Below are positions 1-11,400 of a DNA stretch of 64,000 bases, one piece after another. Origin of the DNA: Hemileia vastatrix. Taxonomy: Eukaryota; Basidiomycota; Pucciniomycetes; Pucciniales; Zaghouaniaceae. The position numbers and the translations under genes are program-made. Below the pieces are notes generated by a model. The model had not been told where the DNA came from. It saw only the letters and a program-made list of their open reading frames with translations, and searched no databases. Position 1 is the stretch's first letter; each line of letters opens with the position of its first letter. The stretch lies in contig JASXTE010000012.1 in assembly GCA_030280995.1 (NCBI GenBank), positions 8,097,001 to 8,161,000 on the forward strand, given 5' to 3'.

Positions 1-247
1 TTGCCATTAGAAGATAGCCATTAACTTTTGATGTGGGGGACCGTCCTACTTTAGTGGCATACTCAGTACCAAAACAAGAATCATAGTTAGATTTGGTTTT
101 CAGCCAGTTGATAAGAATGAGATGTTCATCTTTTTTTAATTGAACAGTCTTTGATTTCTTGGCTGAGCGGGGGAAAGAGGAAGTAGTGGGAATTGAAGAA
201 CAACTGGGTGATGGCTGCCTTTGAGAAGATCTAGGATGACGAGGCAT
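1..247 (-). CDS. Myb/SANT-like protein of a Harbinger element (partial, continues past the left edge)
   Basis: An ATG at 247 opens 82 codons with no stop to the window edge. The product starts MPRHPRSSQRQPSPS and has a Ser/Pro/Lys-rich first 38 residues. A more ordered segment follows, with the motif HLILINWLKTKSNYDSC, which resembles the first helix of the Myb/SANT-like domains of PIF/Harbinger accessory proteins and of rust genes of that class. In the family this protein binds the element ends and brings in the DDE transposase; that is family knowledge, not shown here. No transposase of H1 is visible and would lie to the left. The neighbouring element H2 has kept only remnants of a similar start. 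The family call is moderate because the domain is cut by the edge. Confidence 0.55.
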   Translation of the reverse strand, partial: MPRHPRSSQRQPSPSCSSIPTTSSFPRSAKKSKTVQLKKDEHLILINWLKTKSNYDSCFGTEYATKVGRSPTSKVNGYLLMA

Positions 248-598
248 GTTATTATAAATGAAGATGAAAAGGAGCAGAAACAAGCAGATGAGATAGCGAG
301 ATGAAAAGGAGAAGAATCAAATAGATGAAATGGGGAGAAATTCTGAGCGGATAGAATGAACAGGATGGGATGAGAATGGAAGTGCGCAGCAAGGTAGAAG
401 GCTGGGATATCCAGAAAGTTGTCCAAGATGTGGTTATGAAATATTGAGGATAAAAATGTCAGATAAGAGGTGAACATTGACACGTAAAGTGTCTAATAAC
501 CCAATTATTAGCAAAAATAATTGCGGAAGATAATTGGGGTATGCAGATTATTTTCCGCAATTAATTTAATTGCGGATCGGTCAACATTGATACCCCCT
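1..598 (-). mobile_element. End of a PIF/Harbinger-like DNA transposon (H1), continuing beyond the left edge
   Basis: Position 598 ends in GATACCCCCT, which read inward gives a terminal repeat starting AGGGGGTATCAATGTTG. The first bases match the ends of the Harbinger element at 705-3861 (AGGGGGTGTC) and of the MITE at 7194-7393 (AGGGGGTATCAAAG). The next bases, AAT, fit a 3-bp target duplication and begin LTR-like sequence. A subterminal palindrome, TCCGCAATTAATTTAATTGCGGA with small interruptions, lies at about 554-577. The element carries a minus-strand Myb/SANT-like gene. The left end is outside the window, so TSD and length cannot be confirmed. Confidence 0.65.
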
Positions 599-990
599 AA
601 TTAGTCAAGTATTTACCTATGCAAGTGCCTTCCAAGACTCTGCATTAAGTTACTGCACATTTCATGCCCTTTTCTGGTTTCTTGATGGGTTTAAAGCCTG
701 TATTAGGGGGTGTCAGTTCTGGCAAATCCGCACTTACAAATCCGCACTTAAATAAGTGCGGATTTCCAAAACACACTAGCCCCAATACTGGTGGATTTCA
801 AAATGAAATAAGTCACTTATTTCACTCAAATCCGCACTTTCTCAACCAAAAGTGCTGATTTCACCATCAAGTCCCATTTCACTGATTTGTCAGCATCATC
901 CCATTCATACGCAGCACTCCGCAGAATAACACTTCATAACTCAAAACATCGTACATCACTTACATCTTCATATCATATCATATAAGAGTT

Positions 991-2250
991 ATGCCTTCCT
1001 CACTCTCAAATCATGATAAATTACATAAAGCAATGACTTTCATGGAGCTTGAACTGCTCTTGGACTCTGATTCCGATTCTGATCTAGAAGAAGATTTTGT
1101 CGTTTTATCAAAAATGGCCAGGAAACGTTACCTTCTTCCCAGAAAGCCTCAAGTACTTCATACCCCCAAGTACACCATCCAAACACTTCTTAACCTATCT
1201 ACACCCAGTTTTAGACAGCTGTTCAGGACTTCTCAGGAATTTTTCCTTAAATTGCTTGAGCTTATTCAGGATCATCCCATATTTCACAATAATTCTCAAA
1301 AAGAACAATGAAATCCTTCAATTCAATTGGCCATCACACTATGTCGTTTGGGTTCAAATGGTAATGGAGCCGCTTTGAAACGTTTAGAAAATGTCTTTGA
1401 TTTAGGTTATGGTTCAGTTAACACTTATACCAAACGATGTATCACTGCCATCAACTCCTTGGAATCTCAACTTCTCACCTGGCCAACAAAAGAAGAGCGA
1501 CTTGAATCATCTCAAGTTATGCAAGCAGAGGGCTTTCCAGGATGTATTGGTTTTGTTGATGGTACTACTATTCCTTTGAGCCAGAAACCTGCTCAAGGTG
1601 GAAACAATTACTTTGACCATAAAAAGAGGTAGATTATTTTAAACTCCTTTCATCCTCCTTGAAACTAACACAAACAAATATATCTTCTTTATAGATATTC
1701 AATTAACGTTCAGATTATATGTGACGTAAACAAAAAATTTATATCATTCTTTGCTGGCTATCCTGGCTCATGTCATGACTCCTACGTCTTCCAAAGAATG
1801 CATATTTCAAATGAACCTGAAAAATTCTTTGATGAAAATCAGTATCTTCTTGCAGATTCTGCTTATGTGAATTGAAAGTATGTACTTCCTGCTTTTCGGG
1901 GAGCAGCTTCAGAAGACAGTCAAAATGCCAAATTCAACAATCATTTGGCAAAGTCAAGAGTCCGTATTGAAAATTCTATTGGAATCTTGAAAGGCCGTTT
2001 TTCTAGTTTAAGGGAATTAAGAAGTCCTCTTAGAAATAAATCTGAAATGGAGGCGGTGATCAACTGGATTCTGTGTTGCACTATACTTCATAACCTACTT
2101 GCTGACCTCAAAGATCAATGGTTAGAGCTGTATGAAGATGAACAAGTTGATTCACCTCCGACTATATCCAACACCTCTATTTCTCAATCAACTAGTATAA
2201 GGGCGAAAATCCTTCCAATAACACTCCAACATTTTTCAACGCAATTTTAA
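991..2250 (+). pseudogene. Harbinger DDE transposase, two exons, broken by two stops
   Basis: The frame starts at ATG 991 and runs to 1628. A 66-nt intron (1629-1694, GTAGAT...TTTATAG) follows, and exon 2 runs 1695-2250, giving about 396 codons. DDE_4-type signatures are visible: GFVDGTTIPL (first Asp), YPGSCHDSYVF (second Asp), and RVRIENSIGILKGRF (Glu). The N-terminus is acidic (a Ser/Asp run at residues 29-36). Two in-frame TGA codons, at 1309-1311 and 1873-1875, interrupt it. The second replaces a probable Trp and the first probably an Arg, both G:C to A:T changes. In the family this enzyme cuts out and reinserts the element together with the Myb/SANT partner. Apart from the stops the gene looks complete. 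Confidence 0.85.
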
Positions 2251-2538
2251 TTTTTTTCTCTTTCTCTTCAAATTATCAATTTGCATGTATTATTCACTGA
2301 GAATGGTAAATTTTTTTGCATATTTTTTTGGTTTTTGAATTTGCTGTTAAAGTCTTATTTTTTTTTCTCTCTGTGTTTTCTTTCATCAACTCAACATGAA
2401 ATTGCATATTTTCAGCAAACGCATATTTTTTCAGTCACTCAAAGGTTGGGAAAGAGTTGGAAGGGAAGATTAAGGGTTCCGAGGCATTTTAAATGAAGAA
2501 AAGGGTCTGGGAGAGGTTGAGAGGGGTGAAATGGGGAT

Positions 2539-3600
2539 CAAAAGAGGATGGCATACAATGGGGCTGGGAGGATAGCGAAAGGCATGGGGAGGGAAGACAA
2601 GCATGTGTTGATAGAATTGAAAGGGATGGAGATTGGTGCAAACAGAGTGTGAAAATAGGAGGATGAACTCTGTTCTTTGGGCGAAGAACAGAGTTCACTT
2701 CCATAAAATATTAGCTGAAACATAGTTTTCAATTCTGTAAAAACAGTTGTAAGTAATAGAAAAAGTCACTGATTTTTTTTATATCTAATCCTTGCTTTAC
2801 GAGGAGACTTTTGTGACGAAGCAGATTTTTGAGTTACCTTTAAAAGAGGATGGCATACAATGGGGCTGGGAGGATAGCGAAAGGCATGGGGAGGGAAGAC
2901 AAGCATGTGTTGATAGAATTGAAAGGGATGGAGATTGGTGCAAACAGAATGTGAAAATAGGAGGATGAACTCTGTTCTTCGGGCGAAGAACAGAGTTCAC
3001 TTCCATAAAATATTAGCTGAAACATAGTTTTCAATTCTGTAAAAACAGTTGTAAGTAATAGAAAAAGTCACTGATTTTTTTTATATCTAATCCTTGCTTT
3101 ACGAGGAGACTTTTGTGACGAAGCAGATTTTTGAGTTACCCTTTGAGATTTGGAATGTCTGGGAGGCATTATGAAACTGGCACATAACAAGAAAAAAGAT
3201 TAAAAAGTAGAAGAAATAAGTAAAAAAGAATGTAAACATGCCTGGTCAAAATATTGAAAATGTTGGAGATTGGTGCAAACAGAGTGTGAAAATAGGAGGA
3301 TGAACTCTGTTCTTCGGGCGAAGAACAGAGTTCACTTCCATAAAATATTAGCTGAAACATAGTTTTCAATTCTGTAAAAACAGTTGTAAGTAATAGAAAA
3401 AGTCACTGATTTTTTTTATATGTAATCCTTGCTTTACGAGGAGACTTTTGTGACGAAGCAGATTTTTGAGTTACCTTTTGAGATTTGGAATGTCTGGGAG
3501 GCATTATGAAACTGGCACATAACAAGAAAAAAGATTAAAAAGTAGAAGAAATAAGTAAAAAAGAATGTAAACATGCCTGGTCAAAATATTGAAAATGTCA
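2539..3600. repeat. Tandem repeats inside H2, with three hairpins and Myb-gene remnants
   Basis: A unit of about 302 bp occurs at about 2539-2840 and 2842-3142, and its right part returns at about 3263-3476. A second unit of about 113 bp is present at 3151-3263 and 3488-3600. Each copy of the large unit contains a 34-nt palindrome (TGAACTCTGTTCTTCG, 2-nt loop, complement) at 2664-2697, 2966-2999 and 3301-3334; the last two are perfect. On the minus strand the GAGGCAT sites near 2479 and 3168 give starts reading MPRNP and MPPRHSKSQ, like the start of the Myb/SANT gene in H1, but they hit stops soon. I read this as an accessory gene that has decayed and been duplicated. Confidence 0.7.
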
Positions 3601-4833
3601 GGAAGGGGTGTGTGCCGAGGATTGATGGGTAGGTAGCGAGGAAGGTCAGTGTGTCACATGTGACAGGGATGGGGTAAGAAAGGAAGGGATGTTTTGTGGC
3701 CAAAATGTGGTTGTGAAAAAAAACGGGAAAAAAGTGCTGATTTGAGGTCATAACTGACACCCTTTTTTGAAATAAGTGACTTTTTTGCAAAATTTAAGTG
3801 CTGATTTGGTTTGAAATCCGCACTTAATTTAAGTGCGGATTTGCCAGAACTGACACCCCCTATTGGGTATTTTAGAATGGGAATTTCAATTGGAAAATTG
3901 TTATAATTAGTGTTTTAATTTCTACTCTGATCTCCCTTATTTAGACACTATTTTCTGGTTCTTTCTTTCCTTTTTTACTGAATGAATAGCATGCATTTAT
4001 TCTGTTTTTGGGCTATTACTATATTTTCATAGATTATCTGGTGTTATTCTTGTATTTTAGCATGTGACATGGTTCTTTGTTTGTGAGGGGAAAGTTCTTT
4101 GATTACAAGGCCTGTGAAACTGCTTGAAGTGAATGCCATAAGGAGATGAGCACACTCAGAGTGCTGTAATGGCCAGGGATAGCAGTGTAGTGGGTCTGGG
4201 AAACAAGGGGTGGACACCAGGGATTTATGGGTATATAAGGAGGAGGTTTTTGGGCTATTATTCTACATTCTTCACCTCATCTTTTAAACATATAACCAAT
4301 CAATTACAAATTATATTCATTGGTACTGTATAGTTCTTTTAGATATTGTTTTAAATCATTAGTTCTATTTTTCTACCAACTGTAAGCTGTAAACTATTTA
4401 TAATAAGTGAGATTAAATTAATGAGACCATTATATTGAATTATATTTTAATTCTTAATTGGACTTGGGCTACTCTATTGATACTGGACCATTAAAATCTT
4501 CTAGACAACTAATCAAGCTATTCACGTCTTTGTACTTTAACTTGGCCTGACAACTGTTCTCTGCTCAGCTAGGCAGTCCCTTGCTGATTAGGAGCTCGCT
4601 TGTTACTTACCTAACTTCATCAAGCTTTAGACTGTTGCAATAAACATGCAGATATGTTTGACTGATGACACAAAAACCTTGTAGATTGAAGTTCAAAACA
4701 TGTCCATAATTAGCAACGATTTATATTAAAATATCCCTCTCCTTGATACCCTCCTTCACCTTCTCTAAATACATTTGGCAATTTGAATTGTAAGAATAAT
4801 GTCCAATGGAAATCGAATTTCAAAATAGAATGC

Positions 4834-5823
4834 TTAGTGTATTCTTGGGACCTGACCAATCTCCATAAGGGCTTCCTCTTCATCTTCAATCTCTCTGTTG
4901 TATATATCCAGTAAAGATATCAATTTAAAATACAGTTAGGGCATCACACATTGTAACAACTGCCTACCTCAGTTCTTGAACGTGTGCACAAGGTTCACAA
5001 AATCCCTATAACATTAAAAATCGCATTTGTAGAGTAATAGGTAAAAAAATACAAAATCAGAATACAACACAATTCTACATAATAACAATTCTTTAACTAA
5101 TTGAGAAATGCGCATGAAGAGATCCTTACCGATATTAGACAATCAGTACAACGGTTGCCGGAAATTTGATATCTTTCACGAATTTGGCCCCTTTCACGAC
5201 AAGCCAAAATGAATCCTAACTCACAGCAAGTTGCGAGTATTGTAAAATACACTGTTCCCCAACCACAAAGTTGCCCACCGGTAGGATGTGGTTTTCCTGT
5301 TTCTTGAAGAGCGTGAAAACGAGTATTCACTTTGTTATAAGCCATGCAGGGACAAAATGCAGCTAGGAGACAAGCTGAAAATCTGCATTAAATGAGATTA
5401 TTTTTTTTAAAAAAAAAGAAAAAAAAAGAACCACACCGTCATCAGACGAGCACTTGTCATTTGTCCCCATCATAATAAAATTGCTATCCCAACCTGCCGA
5501 AACAGCCAAAAAGCCCATGGTTCCATTCACGTAGACCATCATCATCAAGAGACAACCCTTTGCAATTTGGAATGACATTGACGGTCGAAGTGGCCATCTC
5601 TGGTTGTCCAGTCTGGATGAGCAAAAAGGATTATTTGATTGGACCAGTTGTATGATGATAAAAGATTAAGCTTACTGGCTGCTGACCCTCGGTCTCATTC
5701 TTCGATAAACCTTCTGCCGGCACAAGTTGGGGATTCTAAACACATCGGACCGCAATATTCGACATGAATAAATGGAAGCTGCGCGATAATATAACTAAAA
5801 ACACCTACTTCTTGGTAAAACAT
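4834..5823 (-). CDS. PLAC8-family Cys-rich protein, six exons, intact
   Basis: Host gene, 181 aa. Exons on the minus strand: 5823-5809, 5735-5676, 5612-5494, 5382-5130, 5005-4968, 4894-4834. All introns are GT-AG, 71-125 nt, and the phases join without a stop. The protein has the PLAC8 layout: a WNHGLFGCFGR entry motif, then CLLAAFCPCMAYNKVNTRF, a hydrophobic stretch GTVYFTILATCCELGFILA that could be a membrane segment, then CTDCLIS, and the last exons giving GFCEPCAHVQELREIEDEEE, the usual C-terminal QE-R-E-E signature. The role of PLAC8 proteins in fungi is unclear; relatives elsewhere affect metal resistance or cell number. The first 15-nt exon (MFYQE) is the least certain part; an internal Met in exon 3 of this list (MATSTVN) is the alternative start. 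It lies alone between two LTRs. Confidence 0.85.
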
Positions 5824-6700
5824 CCTGGTAGATTTATTAACTTAAAATTTCAAAAAAGAAAAAAAAGAATGGAGGTGATTAACTTGACGCTTATTGGAGA
5901 TGTAATACTAGAAAATGGTTTTGGACGATCTTTTAGCAAGGTGATTATTGGAAGCAGACAAGAACCCAGCCACTGATTCAAAATTTTATTCAAACATTTC
6001 AGAAAATTTTAGGGTCTAGCCAGCAGGATTTTAAGGTTTTTTCACAGCCTGTACATACATATATACAAATATTTGTCATGATTTAAGACATTCACAGCAC
6101 GACTAGTAACACAGTAGTATTGGAATTGGTTGGTACGCTTTTGTGAAAAAAATGATAACTTTTGGACGGAGATCTCAAGGTTAACAGGGAACTAATAGAT
6201 GGGTAACTTTAGCAACTCTTCGTGGTTAGAGAGCATGAGATCATCCACAGCCGTCTCAGCGAGTCAGCTTGAGACAGCAAACTTTTGGCATATTGGATAG
6301 ATTTTTGTAATAATAAAGTAGGGACCGCCTAACTGGACAGTACAACCGCCTCTTTTACATCAGATGAGGTCACCCTCGCATATTTTTTCAATTGAATTCT
6401 CACGCGTTTATATTTTCATAGAATTTTCTCTCTTTTTCTCTCTTCTTTGAAATTTTTATTTATTATATATATTTTTTTTTCTTATTTTAGTTTACCCGGT
6501 CGCACGCAAAACGTTGGTAAACGTACGCTTCCCCCGACTCAAGTCTACAGTACAGGTCACGTGCTGTAAACATTTGGAACTAGCTCGTAAGTCTACAGTA
6601 CAACCCGCGCGCTGCAAACTATTGCAAGAAGAATGGACCTGAGCAGTTACAGCTAAGTCATAAAAGCTTGCGGAATTTTTGACAAAAAAATAAAAGTTGT
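5824..6700. other. Intergenic region upstream of the PLAC8 gene
   Basis: No supported gene. It probably contains the PLAC8 promoter. Two similar segments, GTCTACAGTACAGGTCACGTGCTG at about 6541 and GTCTACAGTACAACCCGCGCGCTG at about 6591, form a short imperfect direct repeat around a CACGTG E-box-like site (6558-6563). A T/C-rich tract lies at about 6420-6490. Confidence 0.4.
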
Positions 6701-8388
6701 TGTCAGCCTGGATATCCCCAGGACCAAGTAAAAATTACTTATAAGTTATGTTAAACACATGGACTATACATGGGAGCAATAAATTAGAGTGCACAAATAG
6801 TATACATAAGTAAATTTATGATAAAATACAAAATATGCCATTATAACACCTTATATACACACATATATCCACCTTTTATAAGTCTTATGTACTTAATATT
6901 AAGTGGAATATGTTGGGTAACCTTAAGAACCTTTAATATAAGGCTACATAATTTTTAAATAGACTTAAAGCTGTTGTTTTCATTGTTTTATGTGAAAAAC
7001 AAGAAATGTGCTTTAAATCACTTAAAAGTTCATTATATGCACTATAAATTTAGTAATATTAAAATTGCACTTTGACAGATCAATTTGTTTTAATTAGGAC
7101 TATTGATTTGGCTACTCAAATGCATAAAAATAACACTTTTCAAATTTGGTGTTTTTTATGCCAGAAATGGCTTCTGTGTACTGGCCACATAATAGGGGGT
7201 ATCAAAGTTAGAAATTTGTAATTATTTTAATGGCATTTCACAACACAAAAAGAAAGCCACAAAATTGACATTAACTCTCAATAAAAAGGTGTTTTGGGGG
7301 CACAATATGTCATATTTTAAAAAATAGTCATGGTTGATTTGGTGGAAAAAAGAGGTATTATGAAATGGAAGATTTCTAACTTTGATACCCCCTAATGCCT
7401 GCATTTTTCCATTGTGAATAGCTTCATTTTTAGCAAAGTTAGCTTTTTCACACTATAATTACCCCACATTCTACACCCACTGTGGGAGAACATGCTAAAA
7501 TAGGTGGCAGGCGCTTATTTAGTGTCCTAAATTAATAATAGGTGCATTGACCTTATTATATGCACTAATTTCATTAATAAACTCAAGCTTGGAACTTTTA
7601 CTCACTACCACACTTAAATTTGCCTAAATTAGTCAAGGATTTACCCATGCAAGTGCCTGCCAAGGACTGCATGCAGTTACCCCACATCTCACACCCTTTT
7701 TTGGGTTTTTAAGTGGTTTCTCAGTCAATTTTGGTTATTTTTGTATGGGGATTTCACATAGTTTAAGGTCATGATTAGCCCCATCATTTCTACTGTTAGT
7801 TCTCCTTAATAATAAGTAATAAATAGTCTTTTTTTCCCTTTTAGTCTTTCATTTTAATGTATTACATGCATACACTCTCTTTTTTGCTTATTCTTTATTT
7901 TTGATGGATTATCCCTATTACTAAAGGATTTTGGCAGGTGATATCATTCTACTTATGTTACTGTTCACTCTTTATGTTGTTGAAAAGGTCTATTAGTTGG
8001 AATGAGGCATCATTGACTGTGTATAGAGCTGGTAAATCAAGGGGTTAATTGGGGAATTTATTGGGTATAAAAGGAGGGGGTTTTGTCTTGTTTTCTACAT
8101 TCTTTATCATTACAATCAAATATATAACCAATACAATTAAAAAACATACCAATAGCACTTATAAAGTCTTTGAATAGTATCTGAATTATTACATCTATTT
8201 TTCTACCAACTATAAGATTGTAACCCATTTATAATTAGTGAGATTAAAATTACTGAGACCCTTATATTGAGTTATATTTTAATACTTATTGGTTTTGTAC
8301 TACAGTATTCATATAGGACCATTAAAATCTTCTAGAAAACTTACCATTCAAGCTAGTTTACATCTCTGTACTTGATCTCAGCCTGACA
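6701..8388 (+). repeat. B-family LTR, with MITE1 inserted
   Basis: It starts TGTCAGCCTGGATATC and ends CTCAGCCTGACA, as the two LTRs of element B do. It measures 1688 bp, or about 1485 bp without the MITE and its TSD; the B LTR is 1494 bp. A TATAAAAGGAGGGGG box lies near 8069, followed by TTCTACATTCTTTATCATTAC. The flanks do not match (GTTGT on the left, CAGAT on the right), so it is not a clean solo LTR. The decayed pol of element G begins about 40 bp to the right. This suggests a deletion or recombination event joined this LTR to element G. Confidence 0.85.
7194..7393. mobile_element. MITE1, 200-bp non-autonomous Harbinger-like element
   Basis: Inverted ends AGGGGGTATCAAAGTTAGAAAT with one or two differences, and AAT on both sides (7191-7193, 7394-7396). 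The LTRs at about 26315 and 34705 have CACATACTGCCTGC or CACATACTTCCTGC at the same point, with one copy of the triplet and no insert, so the borders are fixed by empty sites. No coding capacity is seen. The ends match those of element H1, which may have supplied the transposase. Confidence 0.88.
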
Positions 8389-8426
8389 CAGATAGCGATC
8401 AGTCAGTCCAAGAAGGGATACATAAA

Positions 8427-11400
8427 GTGGGGCTTCATTGGTGTCTTGGTAATACTACTATAGAGTGTATTGTGCCTGGACTTTTTAATTTCATTGATTT
8501 TGGGTATTTTAATGCTTATATTAAAAAGAAAAGACAAAAATATGATGTAGGTACAACTTGGAGTTATATTAAAAAAGTTCTAATATTAAGTAATGAAGGC
8601 AGCAGTTGGCGCTGTCAAGAATCAAAGTATAAACCAGTAAATGTTTCAATACTGGATTTAAATCCTCCTTTTCAGAGGCCGGCACTTTCAAGAAATCAGT
8701 ATGACACACTGTTAACAAAGTGTTGGCCAGAATTTATGCCTACAAGTAGGATAACCATAGAGAGAATTCAGATGGTTAATTTTGGACCAGAGGATTGGTT
8801 GTGGCAGGAAGAAAAGAATTTATTATTACATGTTATGGTACTTCGAGAAAAATATATTGTGTTTTCAGAAGAAGAAAGAGACTTATCAAAACACTCTTAT
8901 GGGAAACCTTATATTGTTCCAGTTATACCTCATGTGCTGTGGCAAAAGAAAGCATTTTCTATACCAGCCGCAATAAGGAAAGAATATACAGAACTAATTA
9001 GGGAAAGATTAAGGTCTGACTTGTATGAACAATCAATGTCTAGCTAATCAAGTCCATTATTTTGTGTTGTCAAGCATAATGGAAAGTTAAGGGTTTTTCA
9101 TGATTTGAGAGAGATGAACAAGGTTACGGTTAAGGATGCAGGATTACCACCAACACCAGAGGAATTTGTGGAATCTTTTGCAGGAAGAGCATGTTATGGA
9201 TTAGGGGATATAATAGGAGGATACAATGAGCACGAGTTGAAAATGTTGTCAAGACCCATGACTAATTTTGAAACTCCATTGGGGTGCTTTAGGTTAACCA
9301 GGTTACTTCAGGGGACTACAAACTCAGTGGCAGTGTATCAGGTGCAGATGATGTGGATATTACAAGATGAAATTTGGGAACATGCTGGAATTTTTATTGA
9401 AAATGGTGGTGTAAATTGGCCAATAGCTGATTATGGCGGGGAGGTTCTAGAGGAGAACCCAAATATTAGGAGGTTTATTTGGGAATATGCTGTTACTCTT
9501 GAAAGGGTACTATTTAGGATAGAAGAAGCTGGTTTGATGGTCTCAGGGACAAAAGTTTCTTGTTGTGTTCCAGCGCTAGATATTGTTGGTCATGTTGTAT
9601 GTAGGAAGGGAAGAATTATCGCAGAAAAGCAGAAAAACAAGGCTCTCACATGGCCAAGACCAAGAAACACTATGGAAGTTGGGGGGTTTTTAAGTATTTT
9701 TACCTATGTGAGAATGTTTATATGTGATTTTGCCTTGTTATCTTCACCATTAAGGCATTTGACAAGGAAGGATGTTGTATGGGATTGGACAGAGGAATGT
9801 GAGGAATCCTTTGAGTTGTTAAAAAGGATTGTAGGAAAAGAAATTCTCTTAAAGAAACTAGAATATGGGCCAGGAACTGGAAAGATTACTCTAGTGGTAG
9901 ATTCAAGTGTGTCTGTAGTAGGCGCAGTTTTGATGCAAGAAGACAAAGAATGAAATGATAGGCCTGTCCTTTATGAGTCAAAGACTTTTACCAAGGTGGA
10001 GTCAAGGTACTCTCAATCTAAGTTGGAGTTGCGTGGGGTTGCAAATATTTTGAAAAAGTTGCAATGGATGCTTTGGGGGCAACATTTTGAGTAGCAGGTT
10101 TATGTGATATATTTGGTACAAATGATCAGTAGTCCAAGTTTACCAGATGGGCCAATGGCTATTTGTGTGGCGCAGATTAATTTATTCTCTTTTGATCTAG
10201 TCCATAAGCCAGGAAAATCTTTCACAATTCCAGATTCTTTATCATGAAGGCCATTGTGTGAAGAAGATTTTGAGGTGGAAGAATTTGAAGAAGATAAAAG
10301 TGGATAAATGGTATAGACTATTGTTATCAAAGGTTTAGGAATAACAATGTCCACAAAGACATAAGACTATTGGCCGATGTCTGTGGAGATGTAAAACTAA
10401 TTACTAGAATCCGGGAAGATGTTAAACTATCATAGTTGCCTAGGAGCTTTTGTAATGATATTAAGTAGAAAAGGTTTAAGGCTGATGTTCTTTATAGGAA
10501 AGATCATGAGGAGACAAATGTATGAGGGTTAGATGTTAAAGCTAAAATAGTGACAAGAAGAGCACCAGATGAAATGAATCAAGATTCAGATGAAAATGAC
10601 TCAATCAGCAGTCAAAAAGATGATTCTCTATCGGAAAATGGAGGATTAATTGAGCACTCAGCTGACCAAGTGGATTGGTAAAAGAGTATCTAGAAGGGAA
10701 TAGTAAACCAGAAAATTGTGATGAAGACACATGGCCCAAAATAGGGAAGCACACTAAAGACTACTTTATTAAGGATGGAAGGGTATTGAAAGAACGCTCT
10801 TCTATGCTGAAATTGGTTATAGTGAATAGAGGCAGAAAAGAAAATATTGTCAGAGAATAACATGAAAATCTAGGACATAGGGGTCAAAATGAAACTTATA
10901 GAAGAATTAATGAAAGGTTCTGGTGGCCTAATATGAGAGCAGAGGTCAATGGTTGGTTTCAATCTTGCCCAGAATGTCAGAATAGGAGTTACAGAAAGCC
11001 TAAAGAAAAAGGGAAAGAAACAGGTGAAGACACTATTTTTGGCAGAATTAGCTTACATGCAGTTAACATTAAAGAAGGATGCTTTAAGTACTTTGTAGTA
11101 GCCAGGGATGATATGTAAGGATGGGTTGAGGCAGCACCGTTGGTAAACTTTAAAGCAAGTAATGTAGCTGAATTTTTAAAGAAGGAATGGGTGTATATAT
11201 ATGGTGTGATGAAAATAGTAACTGTGGATTGGGGCACTGAATTTGCTGGTGAACTCCAAGAAATTGTTAAAGGGATTGGTGCTAAAATTCAAGCTGCAAC
11301 ACCCTATTATCCAGAGGCAGAAGGAATGATTGAGAGAGGGCATCAAGTAATTAAAGATGCTCTTGTTAAGCTGTTCGAAACTAATGGGGCTAAATTGGAT

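Larger units (their letters stand above)
705..3861 (+). mobile_element. PIF/Harbinger DNA transposon H2, with TIRs and TSD
   Basis: The ends are perfect inverted repeats for about 30 bp: AGGGGGTGTCAGTTCTGGC at 705 and its complement ending at 3861. Both continue into a subterminal palindrome built on AAATCCGCACTT / AAGTGCGGATTT (about 736-763 and 3813-3842). ATT occurs on both sides (702-704 and 3862-3864), and related LTR copies carry a single ATT-like site here. The element holds a two-exon DDE transposase gene on the plus strand, and on the right a run of tandem repeats with what look like remnants of a divergently transcribed Myb/SANT gene. The superfamily call rests on the 3-bp TSD, the TIR start and the transposase. 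Confidence 0.88.
599..4552 (+). repeat. Old LTR of the B family, split by Harbinger element H2
   Basis: The stretches 599-704 and 3862-4552 align, with many differences, to the LTR copies at 6701-8388, 25828-27584 and 34213-35706. Shared landmarks are the ATTAGTCAAG / CCATGCAAGTGCCT segment, a TATATAAGG box near 4231 followed by TTCTACATTCTT, and the end GGCCTGACA at 4544-4552. Its 5' part is missing, replaced by element H1. This is probably a solo or partial LTR. It is clearly the most diverged of the four copies. Confidence 0.75.

Noticed and set aside
136..483. 115-codon minus-strand frame near the left edge
   Set aside because: It overlaps the Myb/SANT-like gene in another frame and shows no domain. 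The frame from 247 has the ordered Myb-like segment.
2539..3600. CRISPR-like array suggested by repeated hairpins
   Set aside because: Only three repeats in long tandem units, no uniform spacers, and a eukaryotic transposon context.
4552..6701. PLAC8 gene captured as cargo between two LTRs of one element
   Set aside because: The sequence after the left LTR does not match the primer-binding region of element B, there is no polypurine tract before the right LTR, the gene keeps its introns, and the two LTRs differ greatly in age.
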